A stretch of 64,000 bases of DNA. Origin: Sphingomonas sp. PsM26 (GTDB taxonomy: Bacteria > Pseudomonadota > Alphaproteobacteria > Sphingomonadales > Sphingomonadaceae). Shown piece by piece: positions 63,248-64,000 of this stretch. Made by a program: the position numbers and the translations under genes. The stretch spans positions 124,001-188,000 of the forward strand of contig JARUXA010000001.1 of assembly GCA_030433805.1 (NCBI GenBank). The letters are read 5' to 3'. The notes beneath the pieces were generated by a model. The model was not told the DNA's origin, made no database searches, and worked only from the letters and a program-made list of their open reading frames with translations. The stretch's first letter is position 1. Every line of letters starts with the position of its first letter.

Positions 63248-64000
63248 GTGACCGCTCTCCCCTATCCCGCGCTCCACGCGAGCCACAGCGGCATCTGGAT
63301 TGCCGATGCCAATGGCACGCGCCCGATCGGACGCGGCGAGGCGATCCGGATCGCGGCGGATACCCCCGTCATCCTGCTCAACGCCGCGCTGATCGGTCAG
63401 CGCCTCGGTTATGCCGATCTGTCCGGGCTCGACCTGCTCGAACTGTTCGCCTTCCTGTGCCCCGCGCGCTTCATGGTGCCGACGCCACGCGGGCTCGCGC
63501 GGGTCGCGGGGATCGACGCACCCGAGGAAGACAGCGCGATCGCCCCGTTCCTGCGCGACGCGACCGACGCCTTGCTCGGCATGATCGAGAGCGACGACTG
63601 GCCCGAGCGCGAGGGCGCGTGGACCGCCGCGCAATCGCTGTTCCGGCTGCGCTGGACCTGGGCCCCGTTGCTGGTCGACCGGCTGCCCAAGCCCAGCGTC
63701 GCCGAACGCTGGCTCTACACCAAGCTCCCCGAATGGTCCGAGGGCGCGCCCCGCCCGGCGCCCCGCACCGTTTCGCTCGACGCCGACCGCACACAGGAAC
63801 GGCTGGCCGCGCTGACCGGCAGCACCGCTGAGCAGCGCCCCGGCCAGCGTGCCTATGCGCAGGCCGCGCGCGAGGCGTTCGGGCCGCGGATGACGCAAGG
63901 CGCGCCCAACATGGTGCTCGCGGAGGCAGGCACCGGGATCGGCAAGACGCTCGGCTACCTCGCGCCCGCATCGCTCTGGGCGGAGCAGGCAGGCGGGGCG
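63248..64000 (+). CDS. DinG-like ATP-dependent DNA helicase, N-terminal part (3' end outside window)
   Basis: An open frame from GTG 63248 runs to the right edge (251 codons) with no stop. It encodes a front domain of about 220 residues (YADLSGLDLLELFAFLCPAR, then PSVAERWLYTKLPEW) and then the DinG/XPD-like Walker A region VLAEAGTGIGKTLGYLAPA near residue 222. DinG-type helicases have an iron-sulfur cluster and unwind DNA or DNA-RNA hybrids; the cluster part lies beyond the window. The GTG start has no clear ribosome-binding site and may be wrong by a few codons. Confidence 0.82.
   Translation, partial: MTALPYPALHASHSGIWIADANGTRPIGRGEAIRIAADTPVILLNAALIGQRLGYADLSGLDLLELFAFLCPARFMVPTPRGLARVAGIDAPEEDSAIAPFLRDATDALLGMIESDDWPEREGAWTAAQSLFRLRWTWAPLLVDRLPKPSVAERWLYTKLPEWSEGAPRPAPRTVSLDADRTQERLAALTGSTAEQRPGQRAYAQAAREAFGPRMTQGAPNMVLAEAGTGIGKTLGYLAPASLWAEQAGGA

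Overview
The window is a GC-rich (roughly two thirds G+C), densely coded chromosomal segment from a sphingomonad alphaproteobacterium (Sphingomonas or a close relative). Support comes from the gene content: class I lysyl-tRNA synthetase, a short GltX, poly-hydroxyalkanoate synthase with phasin, FdxA, CarD, a DUF1489 protein, a Cdc48-type AAA ATPase and many small proteins of the sphingomonad type. About 60 protein genes and one tRNA can be supported. Both ends of the window cut a gene. There is no phage, integrase, IS transposase or CRISPR array.

Layout. 1-10.6 kb: the end of a heparinase-like gene, purH, a polysaccharide flippase overlapping polA, a class A-like serine hydrolase, murA and a Crp/Fnr regulator. 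10.6-16.4 kb: clpS, a phasin and phaC (carbon storage), then alaC, a TSUP permease and a thioesterase read divergently. 16.4-23.2 kb: a TonB-like protein, a HerA-like ATPase, an MscS channel, an FNR/FixK-type palindrome between a small membrane protein and a DUF442-type phosphatase, and a GMC oxidoreductase. 23.2-29.3 kb: a MazE/MazF-recQ operon with overlapping genes, a small GNAT protein, lysK with a shikimate-dehydrogenase-like gene, and a Uma2 nuclease. 29.3-37 kb: an M23 peptidase, a Suv3-like helicase with an S4 protein, fdxA, carD and two tandem GIN-domain proteins. 37-46.5 kb: DUF1489, mgtE, a cyclophilin, a LysR regulator, a probable small RNA, the Cdc48 ATPase, an MFS transporter, a PLD-family enzyme and rpoZ. 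46.6-51.6 kb: rlmE, ppx, tRNA-Gln, then a sparse stretch of envelope and very small genes. 51.6-64 kb: gltX, prs, sucC, etfBA, an nhaA / deacetylase / MFS operon whose MFS gene is frameshifted, an Atm1-type ABC exporter, a small protein and the start of a DinG-like helicase.

Most genes are housekeeping (purine, peptidoglycan, DNA repair, translation, TCA cycle and electron transfer), and many neighbours overlap by 1-8 bases, which indicates tight operons. The intergenic regions hold most of the unexpected signal. There is a 190-base repeat with inverted ends present twice, three tandem copies of a roughly 125-base repeat before the GIN genes, and two orphan Rho-independent terminators preceded by stem-loops that look like small RNAs. 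There is also a divergent tandem duplication joining the 3' ends of the Cdc48 and MFS genes. Every functional statement rests on reading motifs and remembered families; no database search was run.
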